Notes: generated by a model from the letters alone, not told the origin. A DNA stretch of 64,000 nucleotides from Bryobacterales bacterium (GCA_016721425.1 JADKID010000038.1:496001-560000); one strand, 5' to 3'; shown: positions 26,534 through 34,673, counted from the first letter of the stretch. Program-made: numbers and translations.

Positions 26534-28978
26534 ATGAAGCGCATTCAGAACATTGGATGTTCGTGGGCGATCTGCCTGCTGGCGTCTGTGGCGCATCTTT
26601 ACGCCCAGCCCTCAGCCGCCCAGCCCTCAGCCGCCGAGCCTTCAGGCGCTCCGGCCGCAACTCCTGAGCAGAAGGCGCCAGCGGCTTCGATTGACGAGAT
26701 CCCGCAGCGGATAGAAGAATCGTCGACGATCCTCCGCCGGGCCACGGCGCATGCCGCGCCGCAACCAGCTGTACAGGAGATCGAGCGCACCCTGCCCAGC
26801 TTTGTACAAGGCAGCCGATGGCTCTTGGGTTTCACTCGGAAGATGATGCTCACGCCGCGATCCACTGGAGTCGTGCGGGAAGTGGAATCGGCCTGGAATG
26901 TCCCACGTAAGCGACTGGACGGATGGCAGGCAATTCTCCGGGGTCGCAGCGGCGCGCTGCAGGGCGACGTTGTGGCACTGAGGCAGCAGGAAGAATGGTG
27001 GGCCGGCATTGGCGAGAACGCCGCGGCAGAGCAGCTTCCCTCTGAGCTTCAGGCCCAAATCCGGTCGCTGCGGAAATCGATCCAGCAGGCCGAAGGCGCA
27101 GTCGCCAAACGCCGGAACGACGTGCTCCGGTTGCAGGCCAGCGTCTCGGAGTTGGAGATGGAATTGGACCGGTTGAGTGAAGAGCTCACCGCCGCCGAAA
27201 CTGCCTCCCGGGGCAGGCTGTTCCGTGTGGATGGGCCGCCGGTGTGGAAGCCGGCTCCGGTGGTAGCGGCGCCCGCGCCGGCAGCGGAGCCCGATGCCGC
27301 GTCCAATACGGCAGTGAATGAGGTGCTGGAGTACTACGTTCGCAGCCTGGAGGCGGTCCTACTGGCCTTGGCCTGCCTCTATGGAGGGCTTCTGCTAGTG
27401 CTGCTGCTGGTCCGGCGCCGCGCGGCAGCCTGGCTGGGAGAAGGCGACCGACCCTGGCACGCCCTTCGGTCCATACTGGCGCGGCCCTATTCGTTGGCGA
27501 TTCTGTTGAGCGTGCTGGCCGCCTCGCTCATGCTGGTGACATTGCCCCAGTTCCTGCTGGGCGTGGCATGGCTCCTGATGATCGTCCCGCTCCTCAGGAT
27601 CGTGCCTCTGGTTCTCCCGCGAGATGCCAAACCGGCATTGTGGGCTTTGGCCTGTGCTTACGTCGCGGATGGGGCGCTGGACCTACTGCCGATCTACTCG
27701 ACCGGCGCGAGAGTACTGGCGACTGCACTGGGAGTTGCGGCCGTGGGTGGGCTCTGGTGGTTTGGCCGCCAAATTCGCACCCTCGGCACCTCTCAGGGGG
27801 ATCGCCAGTGGATCTTGGCCGGGGCCCGCCTGGCGATTCTCCTCCTCCTGATAGGCTTGATTGCTGAAATCGGCGGTGCGGTGGCGCTGAGCCGGTACCT
27901 GCTCGGCGCGGTGGTCAAAAGCTCCTTCTCCGCGGTCATCCTCTATGCCTTGCTCATTCCGCTGCGGAAAGCGATTGAAGGCGCTGAGTCCGGCGCCGTG
28001 AATCGCTGGCTCCGGCCGGGCTTGGACACGCTGTTTGCAGTTCTATTTGCTGTCCTGGCGCTGCGGTCTTTCCTTCTGGAACGTCCGATTCTGGCCGCCG
28101 GCGGCGGCATTCTCAACTACAAGCTCTCGATCGGCGCCATCGAGTTTACGCTCGCCTCGGTAGTCGTGTTTCTGGCGGTGGTGGCCGCTGCGTTGCTGGC
28201 TTCGCGGCTCATGCGGAGTTTCCTGGCGCCACGGGTCTTTCACCGAATGGAGGTGGCGCGCGGTACCGGAGAGGCGGTCTCCCGGCTCGTGCACTACGCT
28301 TTTCTCACCGTGGGGTTCCTGCTGGGGCTGGCAGCGGCCGGGATTGAGCTCAGCCGATTCGCCGTGCTGGCAGGCGGCATGGGCGTTGGCCTGGCCTTCG
28401 GCCTGCAAACCATCGTCAACAACTTCGTCTCGGGTCTAATCCTGCTATTTGAGCGGCCCGTGCATGTCGGCGACAAGGTGACGGTTGGCAGCACGTCGGG
28501 CGAGGTAGTGGATATAGGTATCCGCGCCAGCACCATCCGGACCTGGGACGGTGGAGACGTCATCATCCCCAACGCCAGCCTGATCACCGGGGACTTCACG
28601 AACTGGACCTTGACCGATGACCGGCGGCGGGTGGAACTGGCCGTCGGGGTGGGCTATGGAACCGACCCGGCGGTGGCAATCCGAATCCTGACGGAGACCG
28701 CCAGCGCCCATAGCAAAGTCTTCGCCGATCCGGCGCCCAACGCCATTTTCAAAGCGTTCGGGGATAGTTCCCTGGACTTCGTGCTGTTCTGCTGGACCCG
28801 GCTGAGTTTCCACCAGGAGGTGAGCAGCGATCTCCATGTGGCGGTCTATCAGGCGCTCAACCGGGCAGGCATCGAGATCCCGTTCCCGCAGCGGGACGTG
28901 AATCTGAAGGGCGGCCAGATGCCAGATGTGGATTTGCGGAAAACGGATAGCGGCGCAGAAGAAACCACGCCATCCTGA
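26534..28978 (+). CDS. Large mechanosensitive ion channel of the MscS family
   Basis: The 814-aa protein has a signal peptide (MKRIQNIGCSWAICLLASVAHLYAQ), an Ala/Pro-rich stretch with PSAAQPSAAEPSGAP repeats, a periplasmic coiled-coil domain (about residues 60-240), about ten transmembrane segments (from about 265), and a C-terminal MscS domain. The pore-lining helix and beta domain are seen in GGMGVGLAFGLQTIVNNFVSG and FERPVHVGDKVTV, with WDGGDVIIPNASLI following. This size resembles MscK/YbiO-type channels, which release solutes on hypo-osmotic shock. Frames extend to 26333 and an ATG exists at 26465, but the signal peptide fixes the start at 26534. A copy of the 16-bp motif lies upstream, linking it to the envelope genes that follow. 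Confidence 0.88.
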   Translation: MKRIQNIGCSWAICLLASVAHLYAQPSAAQPSAAEPSGAPAATPEQKAPAASIDEIPQRIEESSTILRRATAHAAPQPAVQEIERTLPSFVQGSRWLLGFTRKMMLTPRSTGVVREVESAWNVPRKRLDGWQAILRGRSGALQGDVVALRQQEEWWAGIGENAAAEQLPSELQAQIRSLRKSIQQAEGAVAKRRNDVLRLQASVSELEMELDRLSEELTAAETASRGRLFRVDGPPVWKPAPVVAAPAPAAEPDAASNTAVNEVLEYYVRSLEAVLLALACLYGGLLLVLLLVRRRAAAWLGEGDRPWHALRSILARPYSLAILLSVLAASLMLVTLPQFLLGVAWLLMIVPLLRIVPLVLPRDAKPALWALACAYVADGALDLLPIYSTGARVLATALGVAAVGGLWWFGRQIRTLGTSQGDRQWILAGARLAILLLLIGLIAEIGGAVALSRYLLGAVVKSSFSAVILYALLIPLRKAIEGAESGAVNRWLRPGLDTLFAVLFAVLALRSFLLERPILAAGGGILNYKLSIGAIEFTLASVVVFLAVVAAALLASRLMRSFLAPRVFHRMEVARGTGEAVSRLVHYAFLTVGFLLGLAAAGIELSRFAVLAGGMGVGLAFGLQTIVNNFVSGLILLFERPVHVGDKVTVGSTSGEVVDIGIRASTIRTWDGGDVIIPNASLITGDFTNWTLTDDRRRVELAVGVGYGTDPAVAIRILTETASAHSKVFADPAPNAIFKAFGDSSLDFVLFCWTRLSFHQEVSSDLHVAVYQALNRAGIEIPFPQRDVNLKGGQMPDVDLRKTDSGAEETTPS
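28935..28950 (+). promoter_or_regulatory. Repeated regulatory motif, copy 2 (before the GlsB-like gene)
   Basis: TGCGGAAAACGGATAG lies inside the last codons of the MscS gene, 78 bases before the GlsB-like start at 29029. It matches the seven-copy consensus at every defined position. Confidence 0.55.
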
Positions 28979-29028
28979 GCTGACCGTCGCCCAGGTTGCG
29001 GCGGCAATTGCAGACTAGGAGACGAACA

Positions 29029-29271
29029 GTGGATCTGCTTTGGTTTCTCTTAATCGGAATTCTGGCCGGCTGGCTGGCTGGCCAAGTGATGAAGGGCGGG
29101 GGGTACGGGCTCATCGGAGACCTCGTGCTCGGGATCATTGGCGCCTTTGTAGGAGGCTGGATTCTCGGGTTGGTGGGTGTGACGGCCGGCGGGTTCATTG
29201 GCCGCGTGATCACGGCGACAATTGGCGCTGTGCTCCTCGTTTTCCTGGTCAGGCTCATCAAAAAGGCCTGA
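29029..29271 (+). CDS. GlsB/YeaQ/YmgE family small membrane protein
   Basis: The 80-aa product has three hydrophobic helices with the family pattern WFLLIGILAGWLAGQVMKG, GDLVLGIIGAFVGGWIL and GRVITATIGAVLLVFLVRLI. The family (also called transglycosylase-associated protein) is induced by envelope, acid or osmotic stress in several bacteria, but its molecular function is not known. The start is GTG at 29029 because AGGAG at 29017-29021 lies seven bases upstream; the ATG-like frame beginning at 28996 has no ribosome site. A copy of the 16-bp motif precedes it. Length matches the family (about 80-90 aa). Confidence 0.88.
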   Translation: MDLLWFLLIGILAGWLAGQVMKGGGYGLIGDLVLGIIGAFVGGWILGLVGVTAGGFIGRVITATIGAVLLVFLVRLIKKA

Positions 29272-29305
29272 TACCGGCCTGTCCGTATTGCGCAAACCGT
29301 GGAAT

Positions 29306-29321
29306 TGCGCAAAACGGATAT
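29306..29321 (+). promoter_or_regulatory. Repeated regulatory motif, copy 3 (before the sortase substrate)
   Basis: TGCGCAAAACGGATAT is 121 bases before the start at 29443. A partial second copy, ATTGCGCAAACCG at 29287-29299, lies just upstream in the same orientation. Confidence 0.55.
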
Positions 29322-29442
29322 TGCTAAACGCGAGTCCACGTTAGCCTGTGATGTAAAGAGACGACCAACCGATGTCGGGTGGGAATGAACGGGTTGCCGC
29401 CTTCCGACAACTGGTCCACCAGAAAGTAACAAGGAGTTAGGC

Positions 29443-30161
29443 ATGAAGAAAGTAATGATGTTGGCGGCATTGCTGGGCTGCGTTGCGGTCAGCACGCTCT
29501 CGGCAGACACATGGAACAAGAAGACGAAGGTCACGTTTAGCGCGCCCTTCCAGATTCCGGGGCCGAGCACGCAGAACGGCGTGGTGAGCCTGCCCCCGGC
29601 ACTTACGTTTTTAAGCTGCTGGAATCCTCGGCCAACCGCCACATCGTGGCCGTCACCAACGAGCGAGAGAACAAGGTCTATTCGACCATCCTGGCGATCA
29701 ACGACTATCGTGTGAACGCGAGCAGCAAGACCGTCATGTACTTCAGTGAGCGGAAGTCCGGCGCGCCCATGGCGTTGAAGAGCTGGTTCTATCCGGGCGA
29801 CAACTTCGGACATCGCTTTGTGTACCCCAAGGTGAAGGCGCAGGAGATTGCGGCTGCGATCAATCAGCCGGTTCCTTCGCACTCGGTGGAAGTAATTGAG
29901 ACCACCAAGTATGTTGCGGTGCCGATCTACATTCAGACCCCGGCCAAGCAGGAAGTGACCTACGAAGCCAAGGCGTTCGAGAAGACGGACGCAACCGACA
30001 CCGCCGGCGCCGACGGCGAAGCGGTGAAGGCGCCCGCCGCGGCGGCTGCTCCGGCTGCCCTGCCGAAGACGGCATCTTCGCTGCCTGGCTTCGGCCTGAT
30101 GGGTTTGTTGCTGATCGCCGCGTCGTTGCTCGTGCGTCGCGCTGCCACTGAGCTGCGCTAG
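29443..30161 (+). pseudogene. LPKTAS-tailed exported protein, probable sortase substrate, with a -1 frameshift
   Basis: The first frame encodes a signal peptide (MKKVMMLAALLGCVAVSTLSA) and the start of a beta-rich domain. The protein then continues in a second frame from about 29598 (GTYVFKLLESSANRHIVAVT) to 30161. Adding one C to the C5 run at 29593-29597 joins them as VSLPPGTYVFKL. The C-terminus is a sorting signal: an Ala-rich linker, LPKTAS (30060-30077), a hydrophobic helix (GFGLMGLLLIAASLLV) and a basic tail RRAATELR. The sortase gene is 65 bp downstream. The mature protein would be about 190 residues. A good ribosome site (AAGGAG) precedes the ATG. The frameshift may be an assembly error; the rest of the gene looks maintained. 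Confidence 0.82.
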
Positions 30162-30179
30162 TCTCAAGTAGATCGAGGA

Positions 30180-30215
30180 ACCGGGGCGCAGTGCAATACC
30201 GCGCCCCGGTCTTTC
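30180..30215 (+). terminator. Strong hairpin between sortase substrate and sortase genes
   Basis: ACCGGGGCGC at 30180-30189 pairs perfectly with GCGCCCCGGT at 30201-30210 around an 11-base loop, followed by CTTTCGTT. It probably gives partial termination, so that the substrate would be made in excess over the sortase. Confidence 0.7.
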
Positions 30216-30226
30216 GTTATCCAGCA

Positions 30227-30910
30227 ATGAAGATCAGACTCCGCAGTAACGCGCTGGCTTCCGTACCCAGGTTCCTGGTTGCCATACACCGGGCAACCTT
30301 GTTGGCCGGCGGCTGCCTGCTCGCCTGGCCGATTTTTGTGACGTTCGATTCGGCCTACGCCCAGTGGTCTGGCGAGCGGCAGTTGGCGCGAGCGGAGAAG
30401 GCCCCGCAAGAGACCATCGTGTCTCCGAAACCCAAAGCCGCCCGCGATGCCGCACAACCCAAGGGATCCTTGCTGGGCAAGTTTGAGCTTCCGCGCTTGA
30501 GGCTTTCCTACGTGCTGCTCGAGGGCACGGACAACCGGACGCTCGATAAAAGCATCGGCCATGTCGAAGGAACCTCGGTAGTGGGTGAGTCCGGGAACAT
30601 CGGCATCGCCGGGCATCGGAATACTCATTTCCGGAAGCTGGAGTGGGTCCGCCGAGGCGATCAGATCCTGCTGTCCAAAGGCGGGAAAGAATACTCCTAC
30701 CGGGTGGAGTGGATCCGCCTGTTCCAACCTGACGATATGCAGGTGTTGGATGCGGAGCACGGCCCGGCCGTAACCCTGGTTACCTGTTTCCCGTTTGAAT
30801 ACGTTGGGTCCGCTCCGTTGCGCATGATCGTGCGCGCTCTACCCGAGGATGAGACCCGCGCCCGTCTGCTGCCCCAACCCAAAACCGTCCCAGCCACACC
30901 GGCGGATTGA
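30227..30910 (+). CDS. Sortase (class D/E-like)
   Basis: The 227-aa protein has one N-terminal transmembrane anchor (about residues 22-40), a Pro/Lys-rich linker and a sortase domain from about 85. The catalytic set is visible: His130 in GIAGHRNTHF, Cys187 in TLVTCFPF and Arg199 in SAPLRMIVRA. Sortases cut a C-terminal LPxTx motif and transfer the protein to an amine; LPKTAS on the preceding gene is a plausible target, and class D/E enzymes favour LPxTA- or LAxTG-like sites. In a Gram-negative-type envelope the acceptor is unknown. The start at 30227 follows the hairpin, has no good ribosome site, and is inferred from the anchor. It begins a run of five genes with gaps or overlaps of 13, -4, -17 and 5 bp. 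Confidence 0.88.
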   Translation: MKIRLRSNALASVPRFLVAIHRATLLAGGCLLAWPIFVTFDSAYAQWSGERQLARAEKAPQETIVSPKPKAARDAAQPKGSLLGKFELPRLRLSYVLLEGTDNRTLDKSIGHVEGTSVVGESGNIGIAGHRNTHFRKLEWVRRGDQILLSKGGKEYSYRVEWIRLFQPDDMQVLDAEHGPAVTLVTCFPFEYVGSAPLRMIVRALPEDETRARLLPQPKTVPATPAD

Positions 30911-30922
30911 GAGCCAATTCAA

Positions 30923-31846
30923 ATGCGAGCAATTCTCTGCGCACTGCTGTGCATTCCTACCGCTTTGCTAGCCCAACAGGAACCGGACACGCCCGTCATT
31001 TCCATGGATGTCAGCCGGGTAGCCCTCTTTGCCACCGTGCGCGAAGGGAAGGCCCGTTTTATCTCCGATTTGGAGCAGAAGCACTTTACTGTCCTGGAAG
31101 ACGGTGTCGCCCAGAAGATCCTGTCGTTTAGCCGCGAGGATGTGCCTGTGGCCATCGGCCTTCTGGTAGATAACAGCCAGAGCATGATGAACAAGCGGGC
31201 AGAGGTGGTGGCGGCGGCAAAGGCCTTTGTGGCCGCGAGCAAGCCGCAGGACGAGATGTTCGTGATTCACTTCAACGACAAGCTGACGTACGGCTTACCG
31301 CAGACCCTGCCATTCACCGGCGATCGCGATCTGCTTGGCGCTGCCTTGGACAAGATGAACCTCGATGGCAAGACCGCGCTATACGATGCGATCCATGAGG
31401 GATTGAAGCACCTGGGTAACTCGAAGCTGACGAAGAAGGCGCTGATTGTGCTGAGCGATGGCGGCGACAACATGAGCGTGAACAAAGCCGAGGGTGTGGT
31501 GAAAGAGGCCGATCTTTCGGGTGCGCTGTTCTACGGCATCGGCATATACGATCCCATGGATGGCGACGCCAATCCTGGAGTGCTCCGCAAGCTGGCGCAG
31601 AACACCGGGGGCGAGGCTTACTTTCCCAAGGAGCTAGCGGACGTGAAGGGACTTTGCGAGACCATTGCCCGAGACCTCCGCAATCAGTACCTGCTCTCCT
31701 ATGCGCCCCAGCAGCGCAGCACCGGCTCAGACTACCACCGCATCCAGGTCAAGGTGAAGGATCCACAAAACCGCAAACTGATCATCCGAACGCGGACCGG
31801 CTACTTTGAATCAGGCCGCTCTGGAGAAAAGGCCCCCAAGCGATGA
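30923..31846 (+). CDS. Acidobacterial-type VWA domain protein
   Basis: The 307-aa product has a signal peptide (MRAILCALLCIPTALLAQ) and a single von Willebrand factor A domain with an intact metal-ion-dependent adhesion site: Asp83-x-Ser85-x-Ser87 in LVDNSQSM, Thr in DGKTALYDAI and Asp in VLSDGGDN. The flanking pattern (FSVLEDGVAQKI-like start and an RNQYLLSYAP end) is that of the VWFA-related acidobacterial family. Such domains bind protein ligands through a metal. It starts 13 bp after the sortase and overlaps the next gene by four bases (ATGA), so it belongs to the sortase operon. Sortase-VWA pairing is also known from other Gram-negative sortase loci, but no sorting signal is seen on this protein. 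Confidence 0.88.
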   Translation: MRAILCALLCIPTALLAQQEPDTPVISMDVSRVALFATVREGKARFISDLEQKHFTVLEDGVAQKILSFSREDVPVAIGLLVDNSQSMMNKRAEVVAAAKAFVAASKPQDEMFVIHFNDKLTYGLPQTLPFTGDRDLLGAALDKMNLDGKTALYDAIHEGLKHLGNSKLTKKALIVLSDGGDNMSVNKAEGVVKEADLSGALFYGIGIYDPMDGDANPGVLRKLAQNTGGEAYFPKELADVKGLCETIARDLRNQYLLSYAPQQRSTGSDYHRIQVKVKDPQNRKLIIRTRTGYFESGRSGEKAPKR

Positions 31847-32670
31847 AGACCACCCGGCGTGAGTGCCTGCGGCCTCTAGCAGGCGCCCTTCTAGGCGCGG
31901 CAGCGACCAATGCGTTGGGATTCCAGCCGAATGCGGCAATGTGGTCTGACGCCGAGAAGGAGAAGTATCTGAAGTCGGCTGGAATCGTCTCTGTCGAGGA
32001 GATCGGCCACGGCGTGACCAAGCCGATCAAGGCAAAACTCATGCTGGCAGGCGTGGAGCATGCCGCAAAGATCCAGACTGTCGACAAAGAACTACCGGAC
32101 TTCTTCGGAGCCGACAATAAGCCGGTGCCGATGCGCGATTCCTGGCGCTACAACGTGGCGGCCTACCGGATGGACCGGTTGCTGGGGCTGCGGATGGGTA
32201 CGGTGGAAGTGGCCCGTCCCTACAAGGGCAAGCCGGCGGCCTTCTCCTGGTGGGTGGATGATGTCCAATTTGAGGAAGTGGATCGACTGAGGAAAGAGAT
32301 CCAACCGCCGGATCCGGAGGTTTTCGCCCGGCAGCGGGAGGTCAGCAAGGTCTTCGACGAGCTGATCATTAACATTGACCGCAATCTCAGCAACATCCTC
32401 ATCACCAAATCCTGGAAGATAGCCCTGATCGACCATTCGCGCTGTTTCGTCCCGTATCACTCTATTCGGAATACAGAGAACTTGACGCGGTGCAGCAAAG
32501 GGCTGCTTGCCGCCATGCGGGGGTTGACGGCAGCCAGCATCACGCAGGCGGTTGGCACCTATCTGACGGCTGTGGAAGTGAAGGCGGTTCTGGCGCGCCG
32601 GGACCGGATCGTGGAGCTCTTCGAGCGCGAGGTGAAGGCCAAAGGGGAGGCAAGTGTCCTCTTTCCGTAA
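31843..32670 (+). CDS. Exported kinase-like protein (HipA/PI3K-like catalytic motifs)
   Basis: The 275-aa protein starts MKTTRRECLRPLAGALLGAAA, a Tat-type leader. After it come IGHGVTKPIKAKLMLAG and AAKIQTV (candidate ATP-binding Lys76), a helix (SWRYNVAAYRMDRLLGLRMG), and then the catalytic-type motif Asp179-Arg-Asn-x-x-Asn184 in INIDRNLSNILI and a metal-type Asp197 in ALIDHSRCF. This order and spacing resemble HipA-like and PI3/4-kinase-like folds, where D-x-x-x-x-N and a D-H or D-F-G-like motif bind ATP and magnesium. The helix-C Glu usual in the family appears to be Asn104. Kinase activity is inference; a secreted kinase would be uncommon. The start overlaps the VWA stop by four bases, and the sequence ends inside an exported SH3-like gene's start. 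Confidence 0.68.
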   Translation: MKTTRRECLRPLAGALLGAAATNALGFQPNAAMWSDAEKEKYLKSAGIVSVEEIGHGVTKPIKAKLMLAGVEHAAKIQTVDKELPDFFGADNKPVPMRDSWRYNVAAYRMDRLLGLRMGTVEVARPYKGKPAAFSWWVDDVQFEEVDRLRKEIQPPDPEVFARQREVSKVFDELIINIDRNLSNILITKSWKIALIDHSRCFVPYHSIRNTENLTRCSKGLLAAMRGLTAASITQAVGTYLTAVEVKAVLARRDRIVELFEREVKAKGEASVLFP

Positions 32671-33388
32671 TGCGGCTCCGCGCGAATGGAGCCGCAGGGC
32701 TTGGCTTGGCTTATCGGCGGCGGCGCCCTGGGCCGCTGTCCGGGCGGAAGAGCTGCGCGGTTTTCCGGCGATTGATGAGGCCAGCCGCGACGCCGGACTC
32801 GTTACGCTGCTGGATAGCATGCGGGCGGCTGTTGCGTCGAAGAACCATCAAGCGCTGGAAGCAATAATGATGCCCGATTTCCGGGCCGAGTTCGATGGCG
32901 CCAAGGGACCGGCTGGATTCCACCGGCGCTGGGCGCCCCAGTCGCAGGCCAGCCCGGTTTGGGAGATTCTGGCCCGTCTCCTGCCTTTGGGTGGGAGTTT
33001 CTATTCGGGGACTCTGTTTGCCTTGCCGTACGTCTACACCCATTTCCCCATCGACCTCGACCTTCTCTCCCATGTGGTTGTCGTGAAGGAAAAAGCCGCG
33101 CTGCTGCCGAGCGCCACGGGGCACGGCCAGCCGATCGGCCAACTGGGGCAGTGCATCGTGCCTCTGGCAACCCCACTGCAGGCGCCGGTGGTTCTTCCAG
33201 CGGAGGGTACGCTGGAGCTGGCATTGCCCGATCGGGGCCGGTGCCACATTGCCACCTCCGATGTCTACAGTCCTGCCGGGCACCGTGCCTTCTTCGAGAG
33301 GCGCGCCGGCCGCTGGCGCTGGATCAGCCTGGCTGCGGGGACACTGGCGGAGCCGCCGGAACTCACACTGCAGAGGAAGCGGAGTTGA
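32654..33388 (+). CDS. Exported protein with SH3-like C-terminal region, function unknown
   Basis: The start is GTG at 32654, overlapping the kinase-like gene by 17 bases. The 244-aa product has a Tat-type leader (SRRAWLGLSAAAPWAAVRA), a helical N-terminal region (LLDSMRAAVASKNHQALEAIM, similar to NTF2/SnoaL-like openings) and a beta-rich C-terminal half. The block YVYTHFPIDLDLLSHVVVVK followed by AALLPSATGHGQPIGQL resembles bacterial SH3 domains of exported proteins. No catalytic motif is seen. Its place between an exported kinase-like protein and an exported phosphatase suggests it is a partner or substrate of these; that is inference. The next gene starts five bases after its stop. Confidence 0.7.
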   Translation: MSSFRNAAPREWSRRAWLGLSAAAPWAAVRAEELRGFPAIDEASRDAGLVTLLDSMRAAVASKNHQALEAIMMPDFRAEFDGAKGPAGFHRRWAPQSQASPVWEILARLLPLGGSFYSGTLFALPYVYTHFPIDLDLLSHVVVVKEKAALLPSATGHGQPIGQLGQCIVPLATPLQAPVVLPAEGTLELALPDRGRCHIATSDVYSPAGHRAFFERRAGRWRWISLAAGTLAEPPELTLQRKRS

Positions 33389-33393
33389 CGCCG

Positions 33394-34560
33394 ATGGCAA
33401 TGAGACGACGCGAGTTTCTGGGGGCCGGGGTCTCGTTGGCGGCCGTCGCGCCACCCACGCAGCCAACCAAGCCTACAGCCGCGCCCCCAGCCACGCAGGA
33501 CGACTGGCAGGGCGTCGCGCGCGTGGTAGCGGTCGGCGACGTGCATGGTGACAAGGATGCGCTGGTGGCCGCGTTGCGCATGGCCAACCTGGTGGACCAG
33601 GACGAACGCTGGTCCGGCGGAAAGGCGCACCTGGTCCAGATTGGCGACATTCCGTCACGGGGGCCCCAGTCGCGTCAGGCATTTGATCTCCTGATGCGCC
33701 TGGAGAAGGAAGCGGCCAGCGCCGGCGGCAAGGTACACGCCATCATCGGCAACCACGATGCGGGCGTGATCCACGGGGACTTGCGGAATGTCCTGCCAGA
33801 GGAATACGGAGAGTTCCGGAAGTCCGACTCCGAGACGAAGCTGGCAGCGGCGTACCAGATGGAACTGGAGTCGCGGCGAAAGGCCGGGCGGCTGCCGGCC
33901 GATCCGGCGGAACTGGAAAACATCCGGAAGTTCTGGTACGAGACGCACCCGCCGGGTTTTGTGGAACACCGCAAAGCGTTTGGGCCGGCAGGCCCGTACG
34001 GATCGTGGATCCGCCGCAACAATGCGCTGGTCCGGATCAACGACACGCTATTCGTCCACGGCGGCATCTCGCCGAAGTACGCAAAGCGCGGCCGTACCGA
34101 ATTGAACGAGACGATCCGTCGCGAGTTGGCTGATCCGGAACGGCTGTTGCCGGGCGTCTGCACGGATGTACTCAGCCCGCTTTGGTATCGGGAACTGGCC
34201 GAGGGAGACCAGCAGCAACTCGGAGCGCACTTGCAGGCGGTGTTGCAGTTTCATCAGGTGAAGCGGATTGTCATCGGCCATACGGTGACGAGGTCCGCCA
34301 TTCTGCCCCGCTTTGGCGGCCGCGTTGTCGATATCGATCTGGGATTGTCGCGGTTTTTTGGCCGGCCCCCGGCTTGCGCGGTTTTCGAGCAGGCTGCTGC
34401 CTACGTCCTGCACCGCGGTGTGCAGATCCCGCTTCCCGGCGCGCGTCCGGGTGAACTGCTGCAGTACTGGAAGGCCGTGGATGCCGCCGATACGCAGCCA
34501 TCGCCGGTCCGGCGGCTGACTGACGAACTACAGGATGCCGGCGGGGCAGCGCGGCCGTAG
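33394..34560 (+). CDS. Exported PPP-type metallophosphoesterase (Shewanella-like phosphatase group)
   Basis: The 388-aa protein has a Tat-type leader (MRRREFLGAGVSLAAVA) and the PPP phosphatase motifs in order: GDVHGD (Asp49, His51), GDIPSRGP (Asp85), GNHDAG (Asn120-His121-Asp122), then FVHGGISP and a late IVIGHTVT. The second motif is normally GDxVDRG; here the Asp before Arg is Ser, while the metal-binding Asp and the Arg remain. This layout fits bacterial Shelphs-type protein phosphatases. The frame is open upstream to 32959, but an upstream GGAG (33381-33384) and the leader place the start at 33394. It ends the sortase operon. Protein or sugar-phosphate substrates in the periplasm are possible. 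Confidence 0.83.
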   Translation: MAMRRREFLGAGVSLAAVAPPTQPTKPTAAPPATQDDWQGVARVVAVGDVHGDKDALVAALRMANLVDQDERWSGGKAHLVQIGDIPSRGPQSRQAFDLLMRLEKEAASAGGKVHAIIGNHDAGVIHGDLRNVLPEEYGEFRKSDSETKLAAAYQMELESRRKAGRLPADPAELENIRKFWYETHPPGFVEHRKAFGPAGPYGSWIRRNNALVRINDTLFVHGGISPKYAKRGRTELNETIRRELADPERLLPGVCTDVLSPLWYRELAEGDQQQLGAHLQAVLQFHQVKRIVIGHTVTRSAILPRFGGRVVDIDLGLSRFFGRPPACAVFEQAAAYVLHRGVQIPLPGARPGELLQYWKAVDAADTQPSPVRRLTDELQDAGGAARP

Positions 34561-34624
34561 GCTGGCCAGACTGGTGCAAAGGACGGCGCACCGGCGCTGA
34601 CCCTGCCACTTTCAGGTGGCCAAT

Positions 34625-34640
34625 TGCGCAAATCGGATAG
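34625..34640 (+). promoter_or_regulatory. Repeated regulatory motif, copy 4 (before the lipoprotein)
   Basis: TGCGCAAATCGGATAG is a perfect consensus copy 33 bases before the lipoprotein start, the shortest leader of the seven. It is preceded by AAT, making the palindrome TTGCGCAA at 34624-34631. Confidence 0.6.
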
Positions 34641-34673
34641 CCCTCCATCCGGCTCCGTCCAAGAATGGAAGGG

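Noticed and set aside
29586..29605. Programmed frameshift in the sortase substrate
   Set aside because: A C5 run alone without a typical slippery heptamer or downstream stimulatory structure does not support it; a missing base explains it more simply.
28857..30227. 456-codon minus-strand frame across the GlsB-like and sortase-substrate genes
   Set aside because: Its sequence is compositionally odd and antisense to genes with signal peptides, ribosome sites and a sorting signal.
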